Source: JBEBVQ01 sp964527735 (GTDB lineage Bacteria; Bacteroidota; Bacteroidia; Chitinophagales; Chitinophagaceae). Taken from it: a DNA stretch of 64,000 bases. The notes beneath the pieces are model-generated. The model saw only the letters and a program-made list of their open reading frames with translations, was not told the DNA's origin and made no database searches. Positions 51,818 to 60,549 of the stretch are shown piece after piece (within the stretch, counting starts at the first letter, position 1; each line of letters opens with the position of its first letter). The stretch is taken from contig CAZGPG010000005.1 in assembly GCA_964527735.1 (NCBI GenBank), positions 62,001 to 126,000 of the forward strand. The letters run 5' to 3'. Both the position numbers and the translations under genes were made by a program.

Positions 51818-53059
51818 TTAACTTTTTACGCCGTTCAGTATCATTGCTGCTACGGGGTTGTTGCCGTAGTCGTACGGTATATATGCCACGGAGGGCATCG
51901 GTTGGGTAATGATGAGATTCGCTTTTTTACCCGGGGCAATACTGCCTGTAGTATCCGTAAGTTCCAGTGCGGCTGCTCCGTTTATGGTAACTGCATTAAT
52001 GGCTTCTTCCGGAGTCATCTTCAACTGCGTGCACGCAATCGTTAATAATAAGGGCACATTGCCTGAAGGGCAGGAGCCGGGATTGTAATCGGTAGCCAGG
52101 CAGACCGGCAAGCCGGCATCGATCATTTTACGTGCGGGCTGATAGTGCATGCCGAGGAAGAAGGCGGCGCCGGGCAGTAATGTCGGGATAGTGTTGCTGT
52201 TTTTTAATACTTCAATTTCTTCATCTCCTACGGATTCGAGATGATCTACGCTTATGGCATTGTATTGCACGCCTACCTGCACGCCACCTGAATAATGCAG
52301 TTGGTTGGCATGTATCTTGGGTTTGAGACCATATTTTAATCCGGCTTCCAGTAATCTTTCTGTTTCCGGCACACTGAAGAATCCCTGCTCGCAGAATACA
52401 TCCATATAGTCTGCCAGTCCTTCGCCGGCAACAAGGGGCAGCATTTCTTCGATGATGAGCTTCAGGTAACCTTCATGATCATTTTTATATTCGGGCGGAT
52501 AAGCATGAGCCGCCAGGAAAGAAGCTTTGACGGGTATGGGTGCATTTTCCTTCAGCCTCCGGATCACCCGGAGCATTTTCAGCTCGGCGGCTGTATTCAG
52601 TCCGTAGCCGCTTTTGATCTCTATGGCGCCGGTTCCCTGTGCTATGACGGCATGTAACCTTTTGAGGCTTTCTTCATACAGCTCGCTTTCGTCTGCCGCT
52701 GCCATTTTTTTTGCGGAGTTAAGAATGCCGCCACCGCGGGCAGCAATTGCTTCATAGCTCATACCTTTGATCCGGTCGGTAAACTCCTGCTCGCGTGGGG
52801 CGGAGAATACCAGATGGGTATGGCTGTCGCACCAGGCGGGCAGTACCAGTCGTCCGGTGGCATCAATGTTATGATCAGCGTGTATATCGGGTAATGTATC
52901 CATTGGCCCGAAGCTGTGTATCCGGTCGTCTTCTGTCAGCAGCCAGGCGTTTTTGACAGATGGCAGTGCGGACATATCACTGCCTGCGACTCCGGGCTTC
53001 AGAATGGTATCGGTTTCGGTCTGGCAGAGCTGATGTATATTGGTGATGAGGGTGCGCAT
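51818..53059 (-). CDS. hutI: Imidazolonepropionase
   Basis: A 413-residue amidohydrolase of histidine breakdown, hydrolysing 4-imidazolone-5-propionate to formiminoglutamate. Metal and substrate motifs are PAWCDSHTHLVFSAPREQEF, GTGAIEIKSGYGLN, ASFLAAHAYPPEY, KIHANQLHYSGG, SVDHLESVGDEE and ATDYNPGSCPS. The length is normal. Other hut genes are not adjacent. Instead it lies 4 bp downstream of cmk on the same strand, so the two are probably co-transcribed by chance of position rather than pathway. Confidence 0.95.
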   Translation of the reverse strand: MRTLITNIHQLCQTETDTILKPGVAGSDMSALPSVKNAWLLTEDDRIHSFGPMDTLPDIHADHNIDATGRLVLPAWCDSHTHLVFSAPREQEFTDRIKGMSYEAIAARGGGILNSAKKMAAADESELYEESLKRLHAVIAQGTGAIEIKSGYGLNTAAELKMLRVIRRLKENAPIPVKASFLAAHAYPPEYKNDHEGYLKLIIEEMLPLVAGEGLADYMDVFCEQGFFSVPETERLLEAGLKYGLKPKIHANQLHYSGGVQVGVQYNAISVDHLESVGDEEIEVLKNSNTIPTLLPGAAFFLGMHYQPARKMIDAGLPVCLATDYNPGSCPSGNVPLLLTIACTQLKMTPEEAINAVTINGAAALELTDTTGSIAPGKKANLIITQPMPSVAYIPYDYGNNPVAAMILNGVKS

Positions 53060-53063
53060 GATC

Positions 53064-53759
53064 TCAGGAATGAATTTGTGTGCCAGACCGTTCTTTCGCC
53101 CAGCCCAGTACCAGTTCCAGCTGTTCTTCCTTGGTCAGGTTGCTGTTGTCGAGCACGATGGCATCGTCTGCTTTACGGAGCGGACTTTCCTCACGGTTGC
53201 TGTCTATATAATCCCGCATTTCGAGGTTGTGCTTTACTTCTTCGAGCGAGATGTGCGGATTTTCCTGGTAGAGTTCTTCAAAGCGACGTTTTACACGTAC
53301 TTCCGGGTCTGCGGTCATAAATATTTTGAGGGCTGCATCGGGGAATACGACTGTGCCGATGTCCCTCCCATCCATGATGAGTCCTTTATCCCGCCCCATT
53401 CTTTTCTGTTGCGCCACGGCAAATCCGCGCACTTCACCAACGGCAGCCACTTCGCTGACTTTACCGGCAACAGCCATTTCACGTATCTGGTGCGCTACGT
53501 TCTCGCCGTTCAGGTGTATTTCCGAAATGCCTGTCTGAGGATTTACTTCAAACGACAATTGGATATTACCCAATGCTTCCAGCACCTGCTGTCCGTCTTC
53601 CGGGTTTATACTGTGCCGGATGAAGTAGAGCGCAATAGCGCGGTACATAGCACCGCTGTCAATGTATTTATAACCGAGCACACCGGCAAGTTGCCTGGCC
53701 AGTGTGCTTTTACCGCATGATGAATATCCGTCTATCGCAATAATGATCCTGCTTTTCAT
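53064..53759 (-). CDS. cmk: Cytidylate kinase
   Basis: A 231-residue nucleoside monophosphate kinase phosphorylating CMP and dCMP. The P-loop is IAIDGYSSCGKSTLARQL (residues 6-23). The family motif YKYIDSGAMYRAIALY, the GRDIGTVVFPDA segment and a lid with RRFEELYQENPHISLEE follow. All are characteristic of Cmk rather than Adk or Gmk. It is translated just ahead of hutI (4-bp gap) and is separated from the upstream M20 dipeptidase gene by a 74-bp inverted repeat. Confidence 0.96.
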   Translation of the reverse strand: MKSRIIIAIDGYSSCGKSTLARQLAGVLGYKYIDSGAMYRAIALYFIRHSINPEDGQQVLEALGNIQLSFEVNPQTGISEIHLNGENVAHQIREMAVAGKVSEVAAVGEVRGFAVAQQKRMGRDKGLIMDGRDIGTVVFPDAALKIFMTADPEVRVKRRFEELYQENPHISLEEVKHNLEMRDYIDSNREESPLRKADDAIVLDNSNLTKEEQLELVLGWAKERSGTQIHS

Positions 53760-53808
53760 GTTTTTTGTTAAGCAACGAAACGGGTTAAATGGGTGATATT
53801 AATGTGAC

Positions 53809-53882
53809 AAATGTGTTGAATGTGGTAAATGTGATTTCAACAATATGTCACATTCGTCACATTTACCACATTCAACACATTT
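53809..53882. repeat. Inverted repeat with 26-bp perfect arms between the M20 dipeptidase gene and cmk
   Basis: AAATGTGTTGAATGTGGTAAATGTGA (53809-53834) and its exact complement (53857-53882) flank a 22-nt spacer that itself contains another TGTCACATTCGTCAC motif. The arms are made of repeated AATGTG-like heptads. It ends 2 bp before the dipeptidase stop. The role is unclear: an mRNA stabiliser or terminator are options. Confidence 0.85.
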
Positions 53883-53884
53883 AC

Positions 53885-55261
53885 TCAAATCCCCTTGCTC
53901 ATTTCTGCAAAGTACTTATGAAAATACGGAATGGTCTCGATGCCTTTATAATAATTAGCCACATCGAATTTTTCATTCGGGGAGTGGATGTTGTCATTAT
54001 CCAGTCCGAAGCCCATTAATACGGTTTTAAGTCCCAGAATGCTTTCAAACAGCGCGATGATGGGAATGCTGCCCCCGCCGCGTGTGGGTATCGGGTCTTT
54101 ACCGAAGCTTTCACGTATGGCGCGGGCTGCGGCTTTATAGGCTATCGAATCTGTAGGGGTCACAACAGGTTCGCCTCCGTGGTGCGTGGTTACTTTTACT
54201 GTTACATAGTCGGGGGCGATGCTTTCAAAATGTTGTTTGAACAGCGCTGCAATCTCTTCCGACTTCTGATCCGGTACCAGCCGCATGGATATTTTAGCCT
54301 GCGCTTTGGATGGAAGCACGGTTTTGGCGCCTTCGCCTGTATAACCGCCCCAGATGCCGTTAACGTCGAGCGTCGGGCGGGTGCCGGTACGTTCCAGCGT
54401 AGTGTATCCTTTTTCACCCAGGACGTCTTTCACGCCAAGGTCCTTTTTGTATTCGGAGAGGTCGAATGGCGCTTCGTTCAGCGCTTTGCGCTCCGCATCG
54501 CTCAGCTCCTGCACCTTGTCGTAAAAGCCCGGTATGGTAATGTGGTTGTTTTCGTCGTGCAGCGAGGCGATCATTTTGCTCAGTATATTGATCGGGTTGG
54601 CTACAGCGCCGCCATATACGCCGCTGTGCAGATCGCGGTTGGGGCCGGTCACTTCCACTTCCATATAGGCAAGTCCGCGCAGGCCGGTCTCCAGCGAGGG
54701 GTGCTCCATGCTGATCATGGATGTATCGGATACGAGCACGATATCCGCTTGCAGCTTTTCTTTATTGTCTTCGAGAAATTTCCCGAGGTTGGAGGAGCCT
54801 ACCTCTTCTTCGCCTTCGATCATCAGTTTTACATTACAGGCCAAAGTGCCGGTTTTCGCCATCACTTCAAGGGCTTTCACGTGCATGAACATCTGGCCTT
54901 TGTCGTCGCAGGCGCCCCGTGCATATATTTTCCCGTCTTTGATCACCGGCTCAAAAGGTCCGCTGTGCCATAGCTCCAGCGGATCGGCCGGCTGTACGTC
55001 GTAGTGGCCATATACCAGTACGGTTGGTAATGAAGGGTCAATGATCTTCTCGCCATATACGATCGGATGTCCCTGGGTAGGGCAGATCTCGGCATGATCG
55101 CATCCGGCCTGCAGCAGGTTTTCTTTTACGGCTTCCGCGCAGCGGGCCACATCTCCTTTATACTTGCTGTCTGCGCTGATAGATGGTATGCGCAGCAATT
55201 CCAGCAGTTCATTTAAAAAGCGTTCTTTGTTTTGGGTGAAATAATCGTTCCAGGCTTGCAT
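53885..55261 (-). CDS. M20 family dipeptidase (carnosinase-like)
   Basis: A 458-residue zinc dipeptidase. Zinc-site motifs are VLVYGHYDVQPADPLELW, YARGACDDKGQMFMHVKAL, the catalytic IEGEEEVGSSNLGKFL, SDTSMIS and the C-terminal GFGLDNDNIHSPNEKF, with VYGGAVANPIN in the insert. It belongs to the M20 dipeptidase group that cleaves a range of dipeptides in the cytosol. No signal peptide. The start MQAWNDYFTQNKERF is standard. An inverted repeat lies just after its stop. Confidence 0.95.
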   Translation of the reverse strand: MQAWNDYFTQNKERFLNELLELLRIPSISADSKYKGDVARCAEAVKENLLQAGCDHAEICPTQGHPIVYGEKIIDPSLPTVLVYGHYDVQPADPLELWHSGPFEPVIKDGKIYARGACDDKGQMFMHVKALEVMAKTGTLACNVKLMIEGEEEVGSSNLGKFLEDNKEKLQADIVLVSDTSMISMEHPSLETGLRGLAYMEVEVTGPNRDLHSGVYGGAVANPINILSKMIASLHDENNHITIPGFYDKVQELSDAERKALNEAPFDLSEYKKDLGVKDVLGEKGYTTLERTGTRPTLDVNGIWGGYTGEGAKTVLPSKAQAKISMRLVPDQKSEEIAALFKQHFESIAPDYVTVKVTTHHGGEPVVTPTDSIAYKAAARAIRESFGKDPIPTRGGGSIPIIALFESILGLKTVLMGFGLDNDNIHSPNEKFDVANYYKGIETIPYFHKYFAEMSKGI

Positions 55262-55332
55262 AAGATTCTGTATTTAAGCCTCAAACCTACGTAATAATTC
55301 AAGAAACAGAAACTGGAAATTTCTGATCTCAG

Positions 55333-56835
55333 CTATAAATCCGGCTTGCGCGGCACATAAACGTAGACATAGCAGATATACTGCTCGAAGTAGCCTATCT
55401 GTTCCAGGTCCCGGCTGAGTTGTTCTGTTCGCTGCTGTCGTTCCTGCTCCGGAAACCCTCCTGTGTACAAGAAATATACGGTGTCGGATATCCGGGACGT
55501 AATCGAGTTGTAGTCAATATCCCATGTCAGCAAATGTGCGCCCTGCAATGACCGGTAGCGATTGCGTTCGGGGTGGATGTCTGTATAATAAATATAGGTT
55601 GGCGTACTGGCGTGATGAATGTATACCTGGTTTCCGTTTACGTTCTTTGACACTATATAGTCCAGCCCTTCCGTTATTTCATGAAACCCGTGATAGGTGT
55701 CGAACAAGTGAAAGTTATTGAATGCGTTTATCATTTTTACGCCTCCGATAATCAGCAGTATTTGAATGGGGAAAAAGCGTACGGCATATATGCTGCCGAA
55801 GCCCATACTGAAAAACACCAGCATTAAAGGCAGCAGAAACAGGCATACCCGCATAATAAGTGAGAACTGATTGAGTGCTGCGGCAATGAAAGTCAGTAAT
55901 ACCGGTGTAAGAAAGAGGATCAGCACTGCCATGTTTTTTCGCAGGAGTATAATAATACCGGTTACCATCATTGCGATGGCGCATTTAAAATTAAAATCTC
56001 CGTATCCAATGGAGTTATTGATGATCTCCCGGATACGGTACCAGTTGTGCAGTAATTCTGTCTTATTTGAAGGAGTCGCAAAAAGAAAGTAGTCTAGATG
56101 ATAATTCTGCAGATAGTCCGACCCTATCTGGGGATACAGAATGAGCCGGAAATAAACCCCGAATATTGTCAGCCAGATCAAGCTGAGGTATGCCAATGTC
56201 CATAACAGTTCCGTCTTCTTATTCCGTAAAACATTGTATGCATAATATGCGCCGATCCCCCCCAGAGCAAATACAGAAGGCATTGAGGCCGTAATGGCAA
56301 TCATGCCGGTTATTCCCCAGAACAATAAAAACTTTTTCCGTGATAGCGTGAGTATGTCTTTTTCCAATGCCAGCCACAATAACAGCAGCATGATGAAAGC
56401 ATCCGGCATATATTGTTTGATGGTGGTCGAAAATTCAGTCAGGTACGGACTGAATGCCATCAACGCAAGTGGGAGCCACAGGCTTTCTTCCGGCACGAAT
56501 TTCTTCATGATTTTCCTGAAAACGAATAGTGAGGCGATACCACATAAAAGAGGATATATTTTCAATGCTTTTTCGCCATATCCGAATAAAAGAGAGCATA
56601 TCTCTTCGATCCAGAGAAAAAGCGGAGGGGCATATTGTTCGTAACTTAATGGCAACAGTAATGCTGCAAAATTTCTTTCATACAGGTTGTGTACAATATT
56701 TGCTTCATCAATGATCAGGTTTCTGTTCTGGAAGAATAAGATCAGTCGTATCACAATGCCCATGAGCAATATACCATACACTGAAAATTTGGAAATGAAT
56801 GATATGTATGAATTAATACTCTTGCCGAATGCCAT
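55333..56835 (-). CDS. GT39/ArnT-like membrane glycosyltransferase
   Basis: A 500-residue polytopic protein with about ten to eleven hydrophobic helices. The first loop carries RNLIIDEANIVHNLYERNF, whose acidic pair DE corresponds to the catalytic acid of GT-C (GT39/PMT/ArnT) enzymes. YAPPLFLWIEEI and KALKIYPLLCGIASLFVF continue the usual pattern. The last 110 residues form a soluble C-terminal domain with DTVYFLYTGGF. Such enzymes transfer sugars from polyprenyl donors on the outer face of the membrane. The acceptor is unknown. No neighbouring glycan genes apart from bshA. AT-richer than its surroundings. Confidence 0.82.
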   Translation of the reverse strand: MAFGKSINSYISFISKFSVYGILLMGIVIRLILFFQNRNLIIDEANIVHNLYERNFAALLLPLSYEQYAPPLFLWIEEICSLLFGYGEKALKIYPLLCGIASLFVFRKIMKKFVPEESLWLPLALMAFSPYLTEFSTTIKQYMPDAFIMLLLLWLALEKDILTLSRKKFLLFWGITGMIAITASMPSVFALGGIGAYYAYNVLRNKKTELLWTLAYLSLIWLTIFGVYFRLILYPQIGSDYLQNYHLDYFLFATPSNKTELLHNWYRIREIINNSIGYGDFNFKCAIAMMVTGIIILLRKNMAVLILFLTPVLLTFIAAALNQFSLIMRVCLFLLPLMLVFFSMGFGSIYAVRFFPIQILLIIGGVKMINAFNNFHLFDTYHGFHEITEGLDYIVSKNVNGNQVYIHHASTPTYIYYTDIHPERNRYRSLQGAHLLTWDIDYNSITSRISDTVYFLYTGGFPEQERQQRTEQLSRDLEQIGYFEQYICYVYVYVPRKPDL

Positions 56836-56893
56836 AGGTTATAATGCATTTGGAACAATATTAGATAATATTAACGGGGATTCATACTCTTGA

Positions 56894-56924
56894 ATTGGCT
56901 TGCCTTGTTTTTTTCTTAATTTTG
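56894..56924 (+). promoter_or_regulatory. Promoter of the serine palmitoyltransferase-type gene
   Basis: TAATTTTG at 56917-56924 fits TAnnTTTG. TTGG at 56894-56897, 19 bp upstream, is a near match to the -33 TTTG. The gene starts at 56970. Confidence 0.6.
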
Positions 56925-56969
56925 CGCCATATTTTTATTTCAGTCAAAATAATAATTATATCATAACAC

Positions 56970-58229
56970 ATGGACATTTTTGCCAAATTTGAGAAACGAC
57001 TGGGCCCCATCGGCGACTATGCGGAGAAAGCCCCGGGTTATTTTGCATTTCCCAAGCTGGAAGGAGAGATCAGTAACCGTATGAAATTCCGCGGCAGAGA
57101 GAAAATAGTATGGAGCCTGAATAATTATCTTGGCCTGGCGAATCATCCTGAGGTACGTAAGGCGGATGCCGATGCAGCAGCTAAATATGGACTGGCATCT
57201 CCAATGGGCGCCCGGATGATGAGCGGCAACACAGATCTGCATGAGCAGCTGGAGCATGAGCTGGCGGCGTTTATCGGGAAGGAAGACACCATGTTATTTA
57301 ACTATGGTTATCAGGGTATGGTGTCGGCAATAGACAGCCTCTGCAGCCGGCACGATGTAGTTGTTTATGATGCAGAATCGCATGCCTGTATTATAGACGG
57401 GCTGCGTATGATCCCCAGCCATCGTTATGTGTATAAGCACAATGATGTGGCAGACTGCGAAAAGCAATTACAGCGGGCTGCCGAAATGGTAAAGAAAACC
57501 GGCGGCGGCATCCTGGTGATCACGGAAGGTGTATTTGGTATGAGTGGTAACCAGGGCAAGCTTAAAGAAATTGTAGCGCTGAAGGACAAGTATGCGTTCC
57601 GGTTGTTTGTGGATGATGCGCATGGTTTTGGTACCATGGGTAAAACCGGCGCCGGAACCGGGGAAGAGCAGGGATGTATGGATCAGATAGATGTATATTT
57701 TTCCACTTTTGCCAAGTCTATGGCCAGCATCGGCGGCTTCCTGGCTGCTGATAAAAGAGTGCTGACTTACCTGCGTTACAATATGCGTTCACAGGTATTT
57801 GCCAAGTCGCTTCCGCTTCCGATCGTGGCCGGGAATATCAAACGCCTCGAACTGCTGCGTACACATCCGGAACTGAAAGAAAAGCTTTGGCATAACGTTA
57901 ACCGCCTGCAAAACGGATTGCGGGAGCGTGGCTTTAGCATCGGTACAACCAACACGCCTGTTACGCCGGTTGTGATGAGCGGCGGCTTGTTTGATGCTAC
58001 CCAGCTTATATACGACATGCGTGAGAACTATCATATTTTCTGTTCGGTAGTGGTATATCCGGTGGTGCCGAAGGGTGTGATCATCCTGCGCCTGATCCCC
58101 ACGGCCGTCCATACCGACGAAGATATAGACCAGACACTGGAAGCTTTCAGTACGCTGCGCGGCAAGCTGGAGCGTAAGGAATATCCCCAGGAGATGCCCG
58201 TAGTACAGGAAGCGCTGGAAGCGGTGTAG
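56970..58229 (+). CDS. Alpha-oxoamine synthase family enzyme, probable serine palmitoyltransferase or cysteate acyltransferase
   Basis: A 419-residue PLP enzyme of the SPT/KBL/BioF group. Seen are WSLNNYLGLANHPEVR, GARMMSGNTDLHEQLE, the cofactor-stacking region VVYDAESHACIIDGL, LFVDDAHGFGTMG, and the PLP-lysine motif YFSTFAKSMASIGGF (Lys near 253). In Bacteroidota such stand-alone proteins condense serine with an acyl-thioester to start sphingolipids, or cysteate to start sulfonolipids (capnine). Sequence alone does not tell the two apart here. It has its own promoter and a strong terminator, so it is monocistronic. Confidence 0.88.
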   Translation: MDIFAKFEKRLGPIGDYAEKAPGYFAFPKLEGEISNRMKFRGREKIVWSLNNYLGLANHPEVRKADADAAAKYGLASPMGARMMSGNTDLHEQLEHELAAFIGKEDTMLFNYGYQGMVSAIDSLCSRHDVVVYDAESHACIIDGLRMIPSHRYVYKHNDVADCEKQLQRAAEMVKKTGGGILVITEGVFGMSGNQGKLKEIVALKDKYAFRLFVDDAHGFGTMGKTGAGTGEEQGCMDQIDVYFSTFAKSMASIGGFLAADKRVLTYLRYNMRSQVFAKSLPLPIVAGNIKRLELLRTHPELKEKLWHNVNRLQNGLRERGFSIGTTNTPVTPVVMSGGLFDATQLIYDMRENYHIFCSVVVYPVVPKGVIILRLIPTAVHTDEDIDQTLEAFSTLRGKLERKEYPQEMPVVQEALEAV

Positions 58230-58261
58230 TATACTGCAATAACTACAATAAAATGTCACAG

Positions 58262-58292
58262 ACCGGCAGTTACTACTGCCGGTTATTTTTTT
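58262..58292 (+). terminator. Strong intrinsic terminator after the SPT-type gene
   Basis: ACCGGCAGT-TACT-ACTGCCGGT (58262-58283) followed by TATTTTTTT. A 9-bp perfect stem with a 4-nt loop. The convergent bshA stop (58283-58285) lies at its base. Confidence 0.93.
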
Positions 58293-59419
58293 GCCTGATA
58301 TTGTTTCAGCACATCTTCATACAACTGTTCATATATTGGAATAATCCGCGATTGCTCAAAACGACGCGCCTGCTCCAGCGCAGCGGTTTTAAATTGTTTG
58401 AGCCGTGCATCATCTTCCAGGATGTGAATAGCATGACGGGCCATGTCATCCACGTCTCCTACATTGCTCAGGAAGCCGGTTTCCCCATGAATATTGATCT
58501 CCGGCAGCCCGCCCGCATTGGTAGAGATCACCGGTACGCCGCAGGCCATAGCCTCAAGCGCAGCCAGGCCGAAGCTTTCGTATTGCGATGGCAGGAGGAA
58601 GAGGTCGGTAATGCTGAATATCTCGTCTATCTGTTCCTGCTTGCCGAGGAAGCGTATGTCATTGCATATATTCAGCGTACGGCACAGCTCTTCTGCATTT
58701 TGCCGTTCCGGTCCGTCGCCGATCATCAGCAGGCGCGATGGTATTACAGCCCGTACCCGCTCAAAGATCCGTATCGCGTCTTCCACCCGTTTCACTTTCC
58801 TGAAGTTGGACACATGCACCAGGATGTGCTCTCCGCCGGGCGCCAGCAGTTTTTTGAAATGCTCTTTATTGCTTTTATAGAAGCGTTGGGTATCTACAAA
58901 ATTCGGGATCACCTGTATCTCTTTTTCGATCCGGAAAGACCGGAATGTTTCATCCCGGAGGTTGTCGGATACGGCCGTGATAGCATCCGATTCATTGATC
59001 GAAAAGGTGACGACCGGCGCATAGGTCTGGTCTTTCCCGACCAATGTGATGTCTGTGCCGTGCAAGGTGGTGATGAACGGGATATCCCGCCCTGTTTTTT
59101 TGAGTATCTGCCGCGCAAAGTAGGCCGCGGATGCATGCGGTATGGCATAATGCACATGTAGCAGATCGAGCTGGTGGTTGGTGATCACATGCACCATCGT
59201 ACTGGTAAGCGCCGTCTCGTAAGGTGGAAAGTCAAATAATGGATAGGTTGGGACCGTTACTTCATGGTAGTAAATATTGGGGTGAAAATTCAGTCGTACC
59301 GGCTGCTGGTATGTAATGAAATGTATCTCATGACCTTTCTCCGAAAGCGCCATGCCCAACTCTGTAGCCAGCACGCCACTTCCGCCGAATGTCGGGTAAC
59401 AGACAATACCTATTTTCAT
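58283..59419 (-). CDS. bshA: N-acetyl-alpha-D-glucosaminyl L-malate synthase (bacillithiol pathway)
   Basis: A 378-residue GT4 glycosyltransferase joining GlcNAc from UDP-GlcNAc to L-malate, the first step to bacillithiol. The BshA-type N-terminus IGIVCYPTFGGSGVLATELG is clear. LHVHYAIPHASAAYFA, FITTLHGTDITLVG and the donor-site motifs MIGDGPERQNAEEL and LLPSQYESFGLAALEAMACG follow. The length is normal. BshB and BshC are not adjacent. Bacillithiol is made by many Bacteroidota, consistent with the assignment. Confidence 0.95.
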   Translation of the reverse strand: MKIGIVCYPTFGGSGVLATELGMALSEKGHEIHFITYQQPVRLNFHPNIYYHEVTVPTYPLFDFPPYETALTSTMVHVITNHQLDLLHVHYAIPHASAAYFARQILKKTGRDIPFITTLHGTDITLVGKDQTYAPVVTFSINESDAITAVSDNLRDETFRSFRIEKEIQVIPNFVDTQRFYKSNKEHFKKLLAPGGEHILVHVSNFRKVKRVEDAIRIFERVRAVIPSRLLMIGDGPERQNAEELCRTLNICNDIRFLGKQEQIDEIFSITDLFLLPSQYESFGLAALEAMACGVPVISTNAGGLPEINIHGETGFLSNVGDVDDMARHAIHILEDDARLKQFKTAALEQARRFEQSRIIPIYEQLYEDVLKQYQAKK

Positions 59420-59510
59420 GAAAATCCGTCTATTGGTTTAAAAACAGGCACAAATATCCGTGTTACCCGCGACATATCCCTGATAGCGGTATAGGAATTT
59501 AATGATGATT

Positions 59511-59534
59511 TTAATTAGCTAATTGGCTAATTAA
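59511..59534. repeat. Small AT-rich inverted repeat
   Basis: TTAATTAGC (59511-59519) pairs exactly with GCTAATTAA (59526-59534) over a 6-nt loop. It lies 20 bp past the cytochrome gene end, with no flanking T-tract on the coding strand of that gene. Followed by CATTTTCAAATC, another partial copy of the AT-rich family. Confidence 0.55.
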
Positions 59535-59554
59535 ATAGATCATTTTCAAATCCT

Positions 59555-59890
59555 TTACTCTGATTTCGCATGTGCGAGCAGGTACGCCCGTACTTTTCCG
59601 GCGGTCGTGTCGCCCAGTTTCGAGCGTTTTACCATGCGCGGCAGTACTTTTTCCCATTTCTCCACGTCCCGGGATTCCGGGGTAAATAATTTATGACATT
59701 TACCGCAGCTCCCCTGCCAGACCACACGGCCTTCTTCCATCTGTGCTTCTGTATAATTTCTTTTTACTTCAGCTATCTTTTCGGCGGGTGTGGCAGCGGT
59801 ACTCGTCATGGTTGTTGCTACTTTCGGGGAACAATGACTCAATACAACAACCGATGCAGACAGGCAGAAAACAGTAAGAATACGCTTCAT
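59555..59890 (-). CDS. Small c-type cytochrome lipoprotein
   Basis: A 111-residue exported haem protein. The signal ends ASVVVLSHCSPK, a plausible lipobox with Cys at 20. One haem-attachment motif CGKCH lies in GRVVWQGSCGKCHKLFTP, and the likely distal Met ligand is in WEKVLPRMVKRSKL. A short C-terminal helix (TTAGKVRAYLLAHAK) completes a mini cytochrome c fold. It probably carries electrons at the membrane. Partner unknown. No oxidase genes nearby. Confidence 0.88.
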   Translation of the reverse strand: MKRILTVFCLSASVVVLSHCSPKVATTMTSTAATPAEKIAEVKRNYTEAQMEEGRVVWQGSCGKCHKLFTPESRDVEKWEKVLPRMVKRSKLGDTTAGKVRAYLLAHAKSE

Positions 59891-59934
59891 AAACGCTTTT
59901 ATTTGTACGCAATATAAGCATTCATGTTCTCAAG

Positions 59935-60336
59935 TCAATACCCCGGCGTCCTGTATTCCACTGTCGGATGCATCGGCACATCCTCAGGTTCATTTTTCAG
60001 CTCCAGGTAATAGAATACAGGCAGTGCAAACGAACCGGTAAATGCCATGAAAATAAACCATAACGCTTTGGTGCCGGGGTGCATCGTTTTTAGCCGGAGC
60101 AGGTGTATCGAATAAATAAGGAGGATTGTGATACCAATTACAGAGCCAATGCAGAGCCACCAGAACATATTGTTGTAATATGCACTGAGATAAAATACTA
60201 CCTTATCGTGTTGATGATAAAGCTGTTGCTCCAGTAATGGCCGGGAAACATAAATGAAGTATATCACACTGGCGGTGAAGATGCTCAATGGTACCCAGCT
60301 AAAGAATCCCAGCCATTTTTTCGTTGACGTTTTCAT
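59935..60336 (-). CDS. Hypothetical three-helix membrane protein
   Basis: A 133-residue product from ATG 60336 (MKTSTKKWLGFFSWVPLSIF). An upstream in-frame start at 60369 would add 11 residues. Three hydrophobic helices are visible: WVPLSIFTASVIYFIYV, MFWWLCIGSVIGITILLIYSI and ALWFIFMAFTGSFALPVFYYL. A hydrophilic tail ends DVPMHPTVEYRTPGY. No family recognised. The hydrophobic pattern resembles small Bacteroidota membrane proteins near respiratory genes, and the cytochrome gene follows 44 bp downstream on the same strand. That suggests co-transcription. Confidence 0.75.
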   Translation of the reverse strand: MKTSTKKWLGFFSWVPLSIFTASVIYFIYVSRPLLEQQLYHQHDKVVFYLSAYYNNMFWWLCIGSVIGITILLIYSIHLLRLKTMHPGTKALWFIFMAFTGSFALPVFYYLELKNEPEDVPMHPTVEYRTPGY

Positions 60337-60484
60337 AATCACTGATTTTAGTGAACGGATAATTATCATTAGCCATCTGCCACATTATTGATACTAATAT
60401 TGTGCCGTCAGATAAAATGCCTCAACGTAATGTCTGCGTTATTAATGTTTTATTGATGTTAGCATGTATCTCCTATTAACTGCG

Positions 60485-60492
60485 TATCTTTG
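60485..60492 (+). promoter_or_regulatory. Possible -7 element of the accD promoter
   Basis: TATCTTTG matches TAnnTTTG, 57 bp upstream of the accD ATG at 60550. No good -33 TTTG is found at the usual distance. Its position argues against the longer accD start at 60490, which would fall within it. Confidence 0.5.
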
Positions 60493-60549
60493 TCCCCCTG
60501 TTTTCCGGAATGGAAACAGGAGCCTATTTTAACCAATCGAAAAAGACAT

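Noticed and set aside
54179..54973. 264-codon plus-strand frame opposite the M20 dipeptidase
   Set aside because: The composition (many Phe, His, Val, Tyr without a fold pattern) is that of a shadow. The minus strand has all dipeptidase motifs.
58253..59161. 302-codon plus-strand frame opposite bshA
   Set aside because: It overlaps a fully conserved BshA gene and begins inside the terminator region, so it is an antisense shadow.
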